64,000 nucleotides of DNA from Anniella stebbinsi (GCA_029215795.1 JARDYH010000001.1:353362154-353426153); one strand, 5' to 3'; shown: positions 29,486 to 41,084, numbered from the stretch's first letter. The notes: generated by a model not told the origin, from the letters alone. Made by a program: numbers and translations.

Positions 29486-30395
29486 AAAGGAAATCTGGCC
29501 CAATTTGCTGCTGACTGAGTTGAGCCAGTTAGGAGAAAACAAATCAAAGTCTGGGGTTCCAAGCTAACAAAAGCTCTTTGAGCTCCATGCCCCAAACGGA
29601 TGCCTCCAACATCCCATGCCACATGGAATAGGTTTGCCTTGCCAAATCCACTTGAATGATTACTGAGCAAGTGTATGATTTGAAGCCAGGAACAAATTAC
29701 ATTTCAGGAAAAGTGGTGGTCCAAGTTTTGGAATAGCACATGTTGTTTGAAAAAGAACGCGGATTAGGGGGATGCACAAGAACCATATTATTCTGCTGCT
29801 AGACATCTATTTTCAAGCCATTTCATTTTCTTGATCCATAATTTTGTAAACCAAAACACAGAAGATGTGCGTGGAACCTCTTTAGAAAGAAATGTTCAAA
29901 TAACAGAACGCCTCGTTGTTGCTCGTCGCGTAACACAGCTCTCTAAGTCTGACACAGCAGATATTTACTTGGATTAACTAGATCTCGTAAAACACATATA
30001 TATGAAATAAGTAAGAAATCTAACCTTTTGCCTTCTCCTTTTAACAGTAAATAAGGCATTACCTTTTCCAGTGATGGTTTCTCCTATTTACTTTGCACAC
30101 TCCATGTTCCACAGGTGTTAACTCCGTATGACCCTAGGGGTCCTTCAATATCATTCTGGGTTGGCCTTGCATTATTTACCTACGTGAAGTCCCCACTTTA
30201 AGATATGAGGCTACTGTGGACACACAATTAACTGGGACAAGCAGCCCATGGACAGCCCATGAAAACAGACGTTCTGAAACACCTACATCAATTCTATTGT
30301 AGTGAAGCATAAGAGTTAGAAACAGTTATGTCTAAAATGGAGACAGTGTCCAAAGACTTCACTGTATATGTATGTATATAATTCACATAGAGAAA
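29486..30395. other. Unassigned AT-rich sequence
   Basis: No gene or recognised repeat. Confidence 0.35.
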
Positions 30396-30905
30396 TTAAG
30401 AGAACAATCTTATGGTCCCTGAGTGAGCATCCCAGGGACCACTGGATGGCTTGCAAGAACCCTCCAAGCTCGGATGCAGCATTCCAATCCTGGAAGAGGG
30501 AGATGGAGATCTGACCTCAGACCTCTTCCCTGTCACAGCCAGTGCAGAGAACTCCACAGACTGCCTACCCGAGGTTGGAAAAACAACCTCAGAGGAGAAA
30601 GGGGGCATTCTGGTCCACGGGGATGGGGAGGAAACCAGAGAGGCCAGGATTCAAGTTATTCTGAGCCTCCTCCACTCCCCCTCCAAAGCATTCTCACTAG
30701 ACAAGCACCCAAGATGGTGGACAGGCAGGCAAAGATCGCCTCCAATGCTCCTTCCACCATGGTGGCTTCAACCCAGCAGGGCACAGGAAAGTCAGAAGCC
30801 TCTAAGTTCAGGGGCTTCCAAGCAGTGAGGACACAATTGATAGGATTGCGCTCTAAGCTTATCAGTTATAGTCCTAACTGGGGCATCAAGAGATGTTCAA
30901 CATAG
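30396..30905 (+). other. GC-richer block with overlapping open frames of unknown nature
   Basis: Two plus-strand frames (30423-30905 and 30451-30828, 160 and 125 codons) overlap in a block that is more GC-rich than its surroundings. Neither shows a domain I recognise, and the use of Ser/Pro/Thr is not informative. It may be an uncharacterised repeat or an old retroelement piece; a host exon is not excluded. Confidence 0.25.
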
Positions 30906-31024
30906 CTCATTGGCTGCATTGCCATTTCAGTCCTGCTGCCCAAGATCTTTTAAATGGAGTTGCCAGGAACTGAACCTAGGACAGGCCTGAACAAGTTGAG
31001 ACTTACTAAGTTGAACACAACCCA

Positions 31025-31545
31025 CCAACCATGTAGAATTGCAGAGTTGGAGGAAGCCTTGTCGGCCATCTGATCCAACCCACAGCTTGACTAAGGAAAT
31101 CCAGAACTAGAGTATCACCAACAGATAACTGTCCAGTCTCTGCTTGAAGACCTCCAGCAAGGGAGAGCACACAACACCTCTAGATAATTGGTTCGATTAG
31201 CACACTGCTCACACCTTGTTCAACTGAAACTTATCCTCCTGTAACTGAAGCCATTGGATCTAATCCTGCCCTTTGGTCAAGCAGACAGCAAGTTGTTGGT
31301 CTCTTCTAGTGATAGCCCTTCAGGAAGAGTGCCATCATGTCCCCTCTCAGTCTTCTCTTCCCCAGGCTCAGCAGTTCCTTTAACCTTTTTTCTTTGACTT
31401 GTTTTCCATACTGTCAACCATTTTTGTTGCCATCTTCTCAACCTGTTCTAAATTGTCTATATCCTTCTTAAACTGTGCTGGCCAGAACTGAACACAGTCC
31501 TGTGGGCTGTCAGGTACCTGACATACCACACAGACTGATTTTCTG
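31025..31545 (-). mobile_element. Older CR1 LINE fragment
   Basis: The signature blocks of reptile CR1 read in antisense are visible: 'tagaattgcagagttggagg', 'ggccatctgatccaaccc', 'tgcttgaagacctccag', 'gtgccatcatgtcccctctc', 'agtcttctcttccccaggct' and 'ctggccagaactgaacacag'. It is strongly diverged and truncated. Confidence 0.75.
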
Positions 31546-31599
31546 TCCAAGGTTATGTAGACAACCCAGGGACCTAAGCAGAAGTGGGCTCACTCTCAC

Positions 31600-31675
31600 T
31601 GCATTTCCAAGAACCCATGATTTGTTAACTGTGGGTTGATGGCAGTGCAAACCAGAACTTTATATCATTCTAAGA
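31600..31675. repeat. Fragment of the 'GGTTTGTTA' foldback family
   Basis: 'aagaacccatgatttgttaa' and 'ctgtgggttgat' match the interior of the element at 25055-25372. No termini. Confidence 0.4.
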
Positions 31676-31699
31676 GACTTTTACCTAGACAAAAATGCC

Positions 31700-33600
31700 T
31701 CATCTCAGAAGGTCTTTAATAAAACGGTTGAAAGGACAAGCTGTGGTTCTGAACCAGTACCCAACAAATGTAATGCCATCCCAGAACATAATTGAGAGTT
31801 AATCCACCAATCCACACCCTTTAAAGAATAGATTCTCTTTTCCAGAGGACTGAAACAGTATTTTCATTAACTGCAAATAAGAAAGATGTGTGTGATTCAG
31901 CAACTCTTTCAGCTGCAAATTAGTAAATTACTGAATTCAATTATGGTATATTAACCCCCCAGTAGGTCTGCATGTTTAGCCTGACTAATAATAATAAAAA
32001 AACCACAACCACTCATTTCGGAAGCTCCCTTTTCCCCATTGTGCTCGGGTTTAGATATATATAATGTGAAATGTGCAAAAGGAACAATCCTCAGAAGCAT
32101 AATTAGTTCTTTCTAACAACTAGCTGAGAAGAGAAGAGACAAAGCAGGCTTTCAATGAACGACGGGTGAATTAGATACGAATGTCACTTTTCAGAGGGTG
32201 ATACTCCAATAATAATTATCTTTAATACAAGAGAACAGTGACTCGCACACCTATTTAGAGTTATTTTCAATACAACGCCCTAGAAAAGTCTGTATTAATA
32301 AAGGTTTTTTCCCTGTCAACTTAAAAAGCAGAAGAGGGATTTAGGGAAGCGGGAAAGTCATTAAGGTTCTATTCTAAATGAAAATAAAAGGCTTTTAACG
32401 TACCATGTTGCTCACACTGACAACCTTTCACAATAATTGCTTGGGAAGAGTTACTGCGGTCTCATCACCACCTTTTTTTTTCTTAATAAGTCGCCAGGGC
32501 TCTGACAAATCTCCCCTCCCCCTAACACCGCAAACAACTTTGAAAGGCAGTGACAAAGGCTGGGTTTTCAAAGACAGAGGAGTTTGACTTTGATTGCTTC
32601 TAGCACAGGAGGGTTAACAACACTGCAGAATCAGAAACATAACTATGAACTGGCAATTTAGTTAAACAAGAAGAGACTGTCTGATGTTACTGGTAGCATT
32701 AGATGCTGGCTACATTCAAAGCTGGTTGTGGTGCAATTCTACGGTTTTTTAAAAAAAGCAGAGATAATATTATACTGGGAGAATAATACAGCTATCTGAA
32801 AAATACAACTTTCTTACTTTTCAAAAGGGAGGGTGTGCCGCCACAACCTCAAACACTAGGCCTAGACAAGCACACCCCTCTAAGCTCCACCACTTAAACT
32901 CCTGAGGGAAGGGTAAAAGATACACCACTTTTCCCTTATAGCAAAGGTACTGAGGATTTGAAAAGGTTCTCCTGTGATTATATTGGCTGAAGGTTTAAGG
33001 TAATGTGTTTCTTTATTAAACTAATAGAGCAGGTCACAAAGCCAAGCTGACTTGTGGTTTGTGGTAGCAAAAATAAAAGAAAATGTTTATTGCTGTTTAC
33101 AGTTCTTTCAATTTCAAACCTGCCTATTCTTAATATTTCTAATAATCTTAATAATAATCCTAAATGCTTAAAATGTTCTATTTAATTTCTCTTCACACAC
33201 TCCTGACAAGAACATACAACTAAACACATCTATCTTCCACCTAAATACCCTCCTCCCAACCAACACTGTAACAAACTGCCAAACCACTCCCTCACACAAT
33301 ATATACTCCTCCCCCTCCCTTTCCCAGCATCACCAGCCACACCCACTCAGTCCAACATTCCACACTCTCCGAACACACTAAACCAGACATACCTAAGGAG
33401 ACAGAAATGTGGAGTATCGCCACAGAATTCTTGCCCTTACAGCTGCAGTGCCTGGTAAGGCTCTTTGCCCTTCCCTGCAAGTAACAAAACTAGAATTATG
33501 CAAAAGAGGAAAATTTATGCAACATTGCTCCATTTGCTAATTTAGGCAGATTGCAGAATTCTGCTTTTCTTAGCACAAAATGAGGTGTGCACGCATGCAG
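31700..33600. other. Long repeat-poor AT-rich stretch
   Basis: I recognise no mobile element over about 1.9 kb. The part at 32030-32420 has no simple repeats and a balanced composition and is a candidate conserved non-coding element. This is inference only. Confidence 0.35.
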
Positions 33601-33604
33601 AATT

Positions 33605-33690
33605 TTTACAGTGCAATCCTAAGGATGTTTACTCACTGTGCTCAATGGCACTTAATCCCTGTTGAGTGGGTTTAGGACTGCAACCTAAAT
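33605..33690. repeat. Repeat family X
   Basis: 'acagtgcaatcctaaggatg', 'tttactcactgtgctcaatg' and 'gtttaggactgcaacct' form another copy of this interspersed repeat. Confidence 0.5.
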
Positions 33691-33694
33691 TTGT

Positions 33695-34110
33695 TATTTT
33701 ATCTTGTTAAGCGCGGAGTTCACACTGCCGTCGCTTAGCTCCACTGAAATAAAACAGTATACAGTGGGAAAGACGGCATTCTCAGGAAGACGAAATCAAG
33801 CCCCAACCTACAGTTAAAAATTCTGCATAGGTTAGTCTCTTAAGAGACTCACCCCCCACTGCCTCCTTCCACTAGTCCTGCCAACTCCCATTTGGATCTC
33901 TATGCCTCGCAACAAGCTTCGTATCACCTACGCGTTCCTACACTGGTACCTGATGTGTCCTTACCCAGTGGTGGTTGATGAAAACGATTCCTGGTATTTA
34001 TTGTACTTAACTGTATTTAAGCCACCTTTGGCACAGTTTGGAAAGACTGGATACGAAATGTCAAAATACATAAACCTTCAATCTCTCCTCTCAGTCCTCA
34101 GTCCTTGCGG
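33695..34110. other. Unassigned non-coding sequence
   Basis: Nothing recognised. Confidence 0.3.
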
Positions 34111-34114
34111 GGAA

Positions 34115-34432
34115 GGACCACAGCTCAGAGGCAGAGCATGTGTGCTGCATGCAAAGGATCTCGGGTTCAATCCCTGGCCTCTCCAGTTCAGGATGGGAAA
34201 GACCACCATCTGAAGACCTAAAGCAGGTTTCCCAACCTGGCATCTTCCAGATGGGTTGAACTACAACCAGCAGGGGTCTTGTTGGCTTGGGACGATGGGA
34301 ATTATAGTCCCCCATGCCTGGAGGCCACCAGGTTAGGAAAGGCTGCTCTTGAGAGCCACTAACAGGATAGACAATACTGAGTTAGTTGGACTCATGGTTT
34401 GGCTCAGTATAAGGCAGCTTACTGTGTTCCTA
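34115..34432 (+). mobile_element. tRNA-Ala-derived SINE with a foldback insertion
   Basis: The head ('ccacagctcagaggcagagc', 'gctgcatgcaaaggatc', 'gggttcaatccc') and the tail ('tggctcagtataaggcagct') are separated by a foldback element (34228-34355). Confidence 0.75.
34228..34355. mobile_element. Foldback repeat (ACTACAACTCCCA family)
   Basis: The left arm 'tttcccaacctggcatcttc' and the right arm 'ggaggccaccaggttaggaa' are inverted, with 'gaactacaaccagcagg' and 'gggaattatagtccccc' inside. It is inserted in a SINE. Confidence 0.65.
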
Positions 34433-34725
34433 CACCTTCCAAGGTTGTTCAGTCAACAGTGGTGATGGTCAGACTGGATCTCAGCAATGGAAGATACAGG
34501 GTTGTTAAAATAATATCTTCTATTGGGCCAACTTTAGGACAGTGTAAGAACAAACCCATTGGTGAATTTCAAAGGACAATCTTTGATACTCCTTCAACAA
34601 AATTTGTCAAAATGAAGATACATATTTTCCTACTTTAAACCTTTTTGTCTATCCAATGTAGATTTTAAGCTCTGTGGAGAACAGACTTGATCTGTACAGC
34701 ACTTAGCACTAAATACGTAACATAT
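34433..34725. other. Unassigned non-coding sequence
   Basis: Nothing recognised, apart from a possible degraded LINE tail near 34660-34710. Confidence 0.25.
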
Positions 34726-35188
34726 TGGCTGGGTTCATACAACCTGATAACCGACACTCAAGGGTTGAGTGTGGGTTGTCATTGAACCATGGCTTGTTGT
34801 TGAAATGTGGGTTATTTTGTCTGAACCCAGCTGCAATAACAAACCCTAGTTTGTTAAGTACAAGCAACCCAACAACAAACCTTGGGTTCTCTTCATGGGT
34901 TGTTCATGGTTAGCGTGGCTGTGTTCAGACAACATGATAACCCACATTTCTACAACAACCCACAGTTCAGAGACAACCCACACTCAACTCTCCGACAAGG
35001 CCCACTTGGCGCCAACGTCGTTATCTTTTCGGTACCAAGGCAAGACTTTCCTCTTCTCTCAGGCATTTAGCAATATCTGATGAGCCTGGGTCTGTTTTTG
35101 CTTTTAGGCGGTATACAAATGTAATAAATAACAAATAATAAATAACTTATACTCAACCCTTGAATTATCATGTTGTATGAACCCAGCT
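34726..35188. mobile_element. Foldback DNA element of the 'GGTTTGTTA' family, carrying a LINE insertion
   Basis: The ends 'tggctgggttcatacaacct' and 'tgttgtatgaacccagcta' are inverted, and inside them 'actcaagggttgagt' is mirrored by 'actcaacccttgaatt'. The interior is a run of 'gggttgt' and 'acaaccca' blocks. A LINE 3' end (34992-35149) splits the right arm. Confidence 0.7.
34992..35149 (+). mobile_element. L2-like LINE 3' terminus nested in a foldback element
   Basis: A C-terminal coding remnant of the kind 'TTLAPTSLSFRYQGKTFLF' is followed by 'ggcggtatacaaatgtaata' and an AAATAAATAA tail. It matches the end of the copy at 40486-41008. Confidence 0.65.
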
Positions 35189-35194
35189 ACTGTT

Positions 35195-36305
35195 TGCAGT
35201 AGATAGTCATTAAATGCTACTACTGGGACCTGCAGTCAGGAATGGACATATGAGAAAGCCCTGCATAAGCATACAGTATTGCTACCTGCAGAGACTCAGA
35301 AACACATTACTCTATCATTATCAACTTAGTCAACTGGATATGCCACAATCATCATTATAACAAAAACGCTACTAAAACAAATAGCAAATCATATAAACAC
35401 TTATATAATGAACAAGTCTTTTTTCCAGAATCATAATTACAATGTATATTTAAGCAATTAGCTACTTGTGATTACATCCTGTAGTGAGTAATCATAAATA
35501 AAAATATATTTTGCTCTTTAAACCAGCTGGAGAAAAGTCTTTGTCTTTACACATACATGCACTGCTGCCCCATATTTCAGTACATCAGTAGATAAAAGAA
35601 AACAAAAATGTGTTCTCAGCAGGCCAGACTGCCAATATGTGTAAAATCCTTATAAAAGCAGATCTTCGTTTCACAAAGATGGTTCAAGGAAAATGTTCTG
35701 AACTGGGTACGGATTGTATTCATATGCAGATAGACCAAGATTGCCCCAGGGACTGCAAATTACAGTATTACAGTGAGCAGAGGAATGTTCGTGGATTCCA
35801 GAAGGGAACATCCAAACAAACAAGACATGCATTATCATGTTTCATGACATCAAAGAGGAATGAAAGTCTCAAGAGTTTTAAAAACTAAATCCCTATGTTT
35901 TAAAGAGGCAGAACAGGTCGTTAAGAAGATGGCAAAAAAAAAAAAACCCCAACAGCTTGGGAGAACATGACACTTTCAATGTTACTGCGGTTACGAGAGA
36001 CATAGGGCAGAGCAATTGCTCAGGTTAGGGAAATGCCTGAGTGTGAGTTTGGAAAATTATTTTCTGACACTTCTCCTCCCTCTATCCCACCCCCTCCTTA
36101 AACAGACAATTTGCTTTTTAAAAGCTCAGTCTCTACAAAGTGTTGATCTTCTACGGCAACAGTTTTCAAAGTGTGGTCTTAGGAAGTTTGGGTTTTCCTC
36201 AGAAGGAAATGGTGGACAAGCTTAGCTACGCAAAAGTAACCTTGTTCACCATCACCAATTCTGCCCTGATATGGGCAGCTGCATTGGGTGCATGCTGGAA
36301 GGTAT
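35195..36305. other. Unassigned AT-rich sequence
   Basis: No gene or mobile element recognised, apart from an A-run near 35935-35946 and a half hAT-like end 'cagttttcaaagtgtggtct' near 36167. Confidence 0.35.
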
Positions 36306-36306
36306 T

Positions 36307-36678
36307 GGCCTGGTTTGCAAAATCAATACAGCCCACAGTGGCTTATATAAGCTGCAGTGGGTTGCAGGGTATACCAGCAGCCAATCTGAATATTCAAGCT
36401 ATGGTGGGTGATCACCATGGCCTATTGTGACATCCAAACCCAGTGTTGACAGGTTGTTGGCAGGGTTAACAAATCACCTACAGCCCATGGGCTGTTTTAG
36501 TATTATAGGTGGTTTGTCAACCACACCAACAACCTACCCTCGCCAGCTTCGGATGTCACGATAAGCCACAGCAACCATACACCGTGGCCTGAATATTCAA
36601 AATGGCCACTGCCACATGCTGCAACCCACCAAGGCTTAAATAAGTCACGGTGACTATGGTGATTGTACAAACCAGGCC
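36307..36678. mobile_element. Palindromic DNA element (GGCCTGGTTTG ends)
   Basis: The left end 'ggcctggtttgcaaaatcaa' and the right end, the reverse complement of 'ggcctggtttgtacaatcac', bound a 372-bp imperfect palindrome. 'gaatattca' occurs in both arms, and the centre is at 'acagcccatgggctgt' (about 36480-36495). It is related in style, and partly in sequence ('gtggtttgtcaaccacacca'), to the element at 45418. Confidence 0.7.
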
Positions 36679-36830
36679 TCTGTCAGTTCATATGAGACAA
36701 CAGATCCGCTAGCTTTAGTGGAGCCTGGCTAGCAAACAGAGTGTTCCTTAGAAAATACCCTACAATCCTTCCTAAAATGCAGCCATGCCTTGGAAGACAA
36801 ATCTATGTTGTAAAGTCACCTAGAAGGAAG

Positions 36831-36852
36831 TGTGTGTGTGTGTGTGTGTGTA
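36831..36852. repeat. (TG)n microsatellite
   Basis: About eleven TG units. Confidence 0.95.
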
Positions 36853-36854
36853 TG

Positions 36855-37320
36855 GCTTTGAACTTCTTTTTTGTTTATTTTCACCTACATTTTCCTCCAT
36901 TGTCACTGGATAGCAGTGCTAAAGACACAATATGTACTGAAAGGGAAATATATTTGCCTGACATGGGGTGGGGGTGGGAGGGGGGGAAGAAGTTACCAGA
37001 GTCCTTTGGGATCATTCAGTACAAGCCTATCAGCAATCTGCTAAGCATTTGATTGATGACTTTCCCCCATGCTCGGCTTTCCGAGTCATGTTAAGCACCA
37101 AGAATGAGATGTATCAATGTTTCTCACAGCATTATTCCAATTTTTCACACCAGCTGAGGGAAAAAAGAGAGTCAGCGAGCCAAAGTTCACCTACTCTGCC
37201 ACCAAACTCACTGGGCCGTTCACTGCCTCTGGGCCAAACCTTCCTCACAGACTTGTTGTGAAATTAAAAGGGGTGATATGTACTTCCTTGAGCTCTTAGA
37301 GAAAGGACAAGATAAAAATG
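36855..37320. other. Unassigned non-coding sequence
   Basis: Nothing recognised; a G-rich tract lies at about 36966-36990. Confidence 0.3.
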
Positions 37321-37345
37321 TAATGAATGAATGAATGAATGAATA
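37321..37345. repeat. (GAAT)n microsatellite
   Basis: Five to six tandem GAAT units. Confidence 0.9.
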
Positions 37346-37479
37346 CAAAAAGGAGATAGGGCAGGTGGGAAGTGGTGGATGGATGAAAGGTTAATCACTT
37401 CTACTGCCCCTCATCCCCTGTCACTCACTCCCAACCCCATGTTGGACTTTCAAGAGTGGAGCAGGGAAGGAGTTCCTTA

Positions 37480-37800
37480 CTCATGCAGAACAATTTTGGC
37501 ACCTTGTTTGGCAGAAGCCCTTCCAAAGCAGCATACAACAATAAAATCCATATCATAAAATGCATGATAAAAATGCAGTAACAAAAAACAGTTAAAGTTC
37601 CACAAAACAACAAACACCAGCGTAAGACAAGAGTCTACAATACAATTGCAGCTACAACCCAGTCTGATGAAACATCATTGGGGAAAAGGCAGAGTAAACA
37701 AGCAAGTCTTCAGGGCCTTTTTAAAAGCCTACAATGATGGGGCCTGGCAGATGGCAACTTGTTCCAGAGGTGTGGGGCCAGTGCGGAAAAGGCCCTCTTG
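37480..37800 (-). mobile_element. L2-like LINE 3' end
   Basis: Antisense: A-rich 3' sequence at 37530-37620, then 'cagtctgatgaaacatcatt', 'cttcagggcctttttaaaag' and 'ggaaaaggccctcttgattg'. These match the style of the LINE end at 61.0-61.5 kb. Confidence 0.55.
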
Positions 37801-38008
37801 ATTGTATGAGCCCACAGTCATATGTGTGGCAGCTCAACCTTTTATGGGCCAAAGTAGATGTGATGGGGGCAGCCACATAAGTTCATTGGCATGCCTGTCC
37901 CTTTCAGATATAGTTGAGGGCGAGTGTCTATTTTGTACAACCGAAGTATCACATAAGCGAGTGGAGTTGAACTCTCTCCCTTCCTCTCCCTTGTCTACTG
38001 TGTTGACT

Positions 38009-38034
38009 CTCTCTCTCTCTCTCTCTCTCTGACA
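38009..38034. repeat. (CT)n microsatellite
   Basis: About twelve CT units. Confidence 0.95.
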
Positions 38035-38186
38035 GTTCATGGAGAGGCAAACGAGGGAAGGGAGGAGGACACCCAGTCCCTTCACCCGCTCACACCTTTC
38101 TTTCCAAAAATTAGGAACTTACCCTTATGTTTTATATATGTATGCAGCAGTATCGCAAAGACAAACCAGTTCCTCACTGGGTCTTT

Positions 38187-38402
38187 GGGAGCTACTGTGA
38201 CATAGTAGTTAAGAGTGTTGGACTGGGAAGGCCTGGGCTCAAGTCCCTACTCAGTCATGACTTCTGGCCAGTCAGTGATTCTCAGCCTAACCTACCTCAC
38301 ACGGTTGTTGTGAGGATAAAGTGGAGAGAAGGAAGATCATGTTTGCCGCCTTGGGCTCCTTGGAGGAAAAGGTGGGATAAATGTGTAACAAATAAATAAT
38401 AA
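38187..38402 (+). mobile_element. Sauria-type SINE
   Basis: 'catagtagttaagagtgttg', 'cccagtcatgac'-like centre, 'ctcagcctaacctacctcac', 'ggttgttgtgaggataaagt' and 'aaggtgggataaatgtgtaa', then an AAATAAATAA tail. It is the best preserved copy over its 3' half. Confidence 0.88.
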
Positions 38403-38404
38403 AC

Positions 38405-39600
38405 AAGCACAACTACCCCTGTCATAGCTAGTTTGACTCCCTTGAAGGGCTTTCATGACACAGTAGGACTACCTTGATGTCACTGAGTGATGGGCATGCA
38501 TGTGCGAACCCTCAAGACCATTCTTTGTATTATTATGAGTGACAAGCCAGCAAGTTGAGTGGGGGTTAGGGTTAGGATAAGATGAGTGCAAACATCTTTA
38601 AACCCAACTAGAACTCTTATCAGATAAGAACAGCACTGACAGCAATTCTTCCCCTCCTTTTTTTCGTACAAGTGGTTTCCATAGAAATTCTCAGCTTCAG
38701 GGACATGAAATACCATAAGAATTACCTAGTTTTTAACACGGATGTTTATTTTTAGTGATTTGCAACCTCTGACTTTTTCTTTTTTATCCTACTTTATTTT
38801 TAATATTGTTTTCCCAGTAAAAGCATGGAGCCGGGGTGGGAAACCTAACGCCTGAAATACTCTGTATGGCACAAAAGGCAATTGGGGGGAAAAGATGCAT
38901 ACAGGGCTGCAGAAAGCAATTCATCACTGTCTGTTAGTAAGCCTCAGTGTCTGTGAACAGATTACAAACTGGAAGGGTGGGGTACAGCACAGTAAGACAA
39001 GGTCTCAGCACCCAGGATTGTGGGGTGGAACATGCCCCATTGTCCCACCCCACCCCAAGAGAGGAACTTGCATGTTATCACCATGTGCTATTAAGCTGGA
39101 CCTACCAGATCCCAAAGAACTGCTAAGTTCTACAAACTCCAAGATTAACCATAATGGCCAACTGCAGTGAAAACGTTTGGCTCTTTATATGCAAAGAAGC
39201 CGGGGGGGGGGGGGGGGGAGGGGGAGACCCTGGCTGATAAGCAGAGGAGGAAGCCATAGGTCTTGGCAGCACTGTGGGGGAAAAAGCCATAACAAAGTTG
39301 GGAGAGATGCTGAGACTGCATTTTTTGACGAGACAAGGGAAAAATCTGCAAGGCTAGTAGTGATTGTTTAACCAAGTTTTTCTAGGGGAAAGAACAAACG
39401 GATACAGAAGTTTGCTCTCACCTCTGTTCAATATAACCCCCATGAATAGGAAATATGAACTGCTATGCTCAGTCACCCCTCTCTCTTCTTGGGGGACTGT
39501 CAAAAGAACCATTGGATTCTGATAGCTGTGAAACTTAAGAGTGATACATACCTAAAGCCCTATGCAGGCATTTACTCTCACACATGATTATTATATCATG
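38405..39600. other. Unassigned sequence
   Basis: No gene or mobile element recognised. A G homopolymer of about 18 bases lies at 39201-39218 and may be unreliable in assembly. Confidence 0.35.
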
Positions 39601-39726
39601 TAAAGCAGGGGTATAAAACCACTTTCAGCCTGAGGCCTGAATTCAATTTTGGAGAAGATCTGGGGATGCATCCCAGTGGTGGGTAGGGCCCAAGTAAAAG
39701 GATCAGGACCAAAATACCCTAATTAG

Positions 39727-39851
39727 CAGCATCTTTTAGTTTTATGGTTTATGGTTTTAAATTTTGTATATTGACTTTTTAACGTTCAATCTTTTAATTT
39801 TTGTAAACCGCCCAGAGAGCTTTGGCTATGGGGCAGTATATAAATGTAATA

Positions 39852-39882
<31 letters not shown>
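39727..39882 (+). mobile_element. L2-like LINE 3' terminus
   Basis: 'ttgtaaaccgcccagagagc', 'tttggctatggggcagtata' and 'taaatgtaataaataat', followed by (AAT)n. It is a 5'-truncated insertion inside the hAT-like element. Confidence 0.75.
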
Positions 39883-39883
<1 letters not shown>

Positions 39884-39921
39884 CAACCATGCCTTAGGAT
39901 AGGCATTTCAACCTTTTAGAA

Positions 39922-40098
39922 TAGTGGTCTTCAACTGGTCCAGACCTGAGACCCACCTCAGACTCCCAACCTGCAACATGGGACCCACTTTCATAATTTC
40001 ACAATGGCCCAACATGGCGGCAACAGCTTTGCTGTGACCCATCTAGACTGATCTCACGGCCCACTTTTGGGTCACGACCCATCAGTTGAAGACCACTC
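39922..40098. mobile_element. Short hAT element with perfect 8-bp target duplication
   Basis: The ends 'tagtggtcttcaactggtcc' and 'cagttgaagaccactc' are inverted. The flanking duplication TTTTAGAA is identical on both sides (39914-39921 and 40099-40106). The interior includes 'ttttgggtcacgaccca', typical of Charlie-like hAT ends. Length 177 bp, non-coding. Confidence 0.8.
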
Positions 40099-40485
40099 TT
40101 TTAGAACATGAAAAAACTGCACAAAAGCCAGGAAACCACCAAATTATTGTCAGTCAGGGGAAAGGAGGAGGAGGAACGGCCATCTGCGAAACACAATATT
40201 GCTGGGTGGGAACTCCATGTGGGAAGGACTTGGCCCGCAGGCCTGAAGTTCAACACCTCTGGCGTAAAGGGAATGTGGGGGGGGGGTATACTAACTAGCT
40301 CCACCACTGCATCCCCATCACCCTCCCTATAAATATTGGAGGAAGCCTACATGGGTACAGCAGGCTTCCTGAGGCCAAGGGGGAAGATAGACAACAAGAG
40401 GAAGCAGACCATTCTCTTTGCCTTGGCTATTTCCCCAACCACATGATTTCTTTGCATTAGTAATAAAATCAATCAATCATCATCA

Positions 40486-41008
40486 TCATGTTTCTGAACT
40501 CGATTCAAGGTGCTGGTTTTGACCTATGAAGCCTTATACGGCTCAGTACTTCCATATCTGACAGAGAACCTCTTCCACCATGTACCTACCCATACACTAT
40601 GCTCTTCATCTAAGCCCTCCTCCAGGTGCCTCCTCTGAGGGAGAAGCGGAAGGTGGCAACAAGGGGAGGGCCTTCTCAGTGCCCCCCCCCAATTATGGGA
40701 TGAACTCCCCAGCAAGGCTCGCCTAACACCAATATTGTTTTCTTTTCGGCATCGGTTTAAGACCTCTCTCAACTCCTAGGCATTTGGCAGCACAAGATAG
40801 GTTTCTAATTAGGCCATGAGATATTGTTAGGATATGCATGTGTGTGTATATATATGTGTGTCTTCTCTATTTAAATGTTTGTAACTAAAATGTTTTTATG
40901 TCATGCATAATACCGTCTTTTTAAAGTTTTTGAACTTTGCTAATTGCCAAGAGAGCTTTGGCTATTGGGTGGTATAGAAATGTAATCAATGGAATGAAAT
41001 GAAAAATC
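40486..41008 (+). mobile_element. L2-like LINE C-terminus and 3' end
   Basis: The start encodes 'RFKVLVLTYEALYGS'-like sequence (40505-40550), followed by 'TENLFHHVPTHTLCSSS' and a frame-broken C-terminus. The 3' end reads 'ttgccaagagagctttggct' and 'attgggtggtatagaaatgt'. It is 5'-truncated and decayed. Confidence 0.7.
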
Positions 41009-41084
41009 ATCATTTTTAGAGTGATTTTGAGAGCTCAAAGCAATTAACATACAGGGCTGTTATAAGAATAAGTGAGATCATGCA

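Larger units (their letters stand above)
39606..40261. mobile_element. hAT-like element carrying two nested insertions
   Basis: The left end CAGGGGTATAAAACC and the right end, the reverse complement of CAGAGGTGTTGAAC, are flanked by near-identical 8-bp repeats, atgtaaag (39598-39605) and gcgtaaag (40262-40269). 'aggcctgaa' occurs near both ends. It contains a LINE 3' end (39727-39880) and a smaller hAT element (39922-40098). Related sequence lies at 58073-58270 and 2262-2395. It is non-coding. Confidence 0.68.

Noticed and set aside
29109..29670. Three overlapping minus-strand frames with repeated Cys/Ile/Lys
   Set aside because: They result from the repeated 'tttgcacaaatt' motif cluster.
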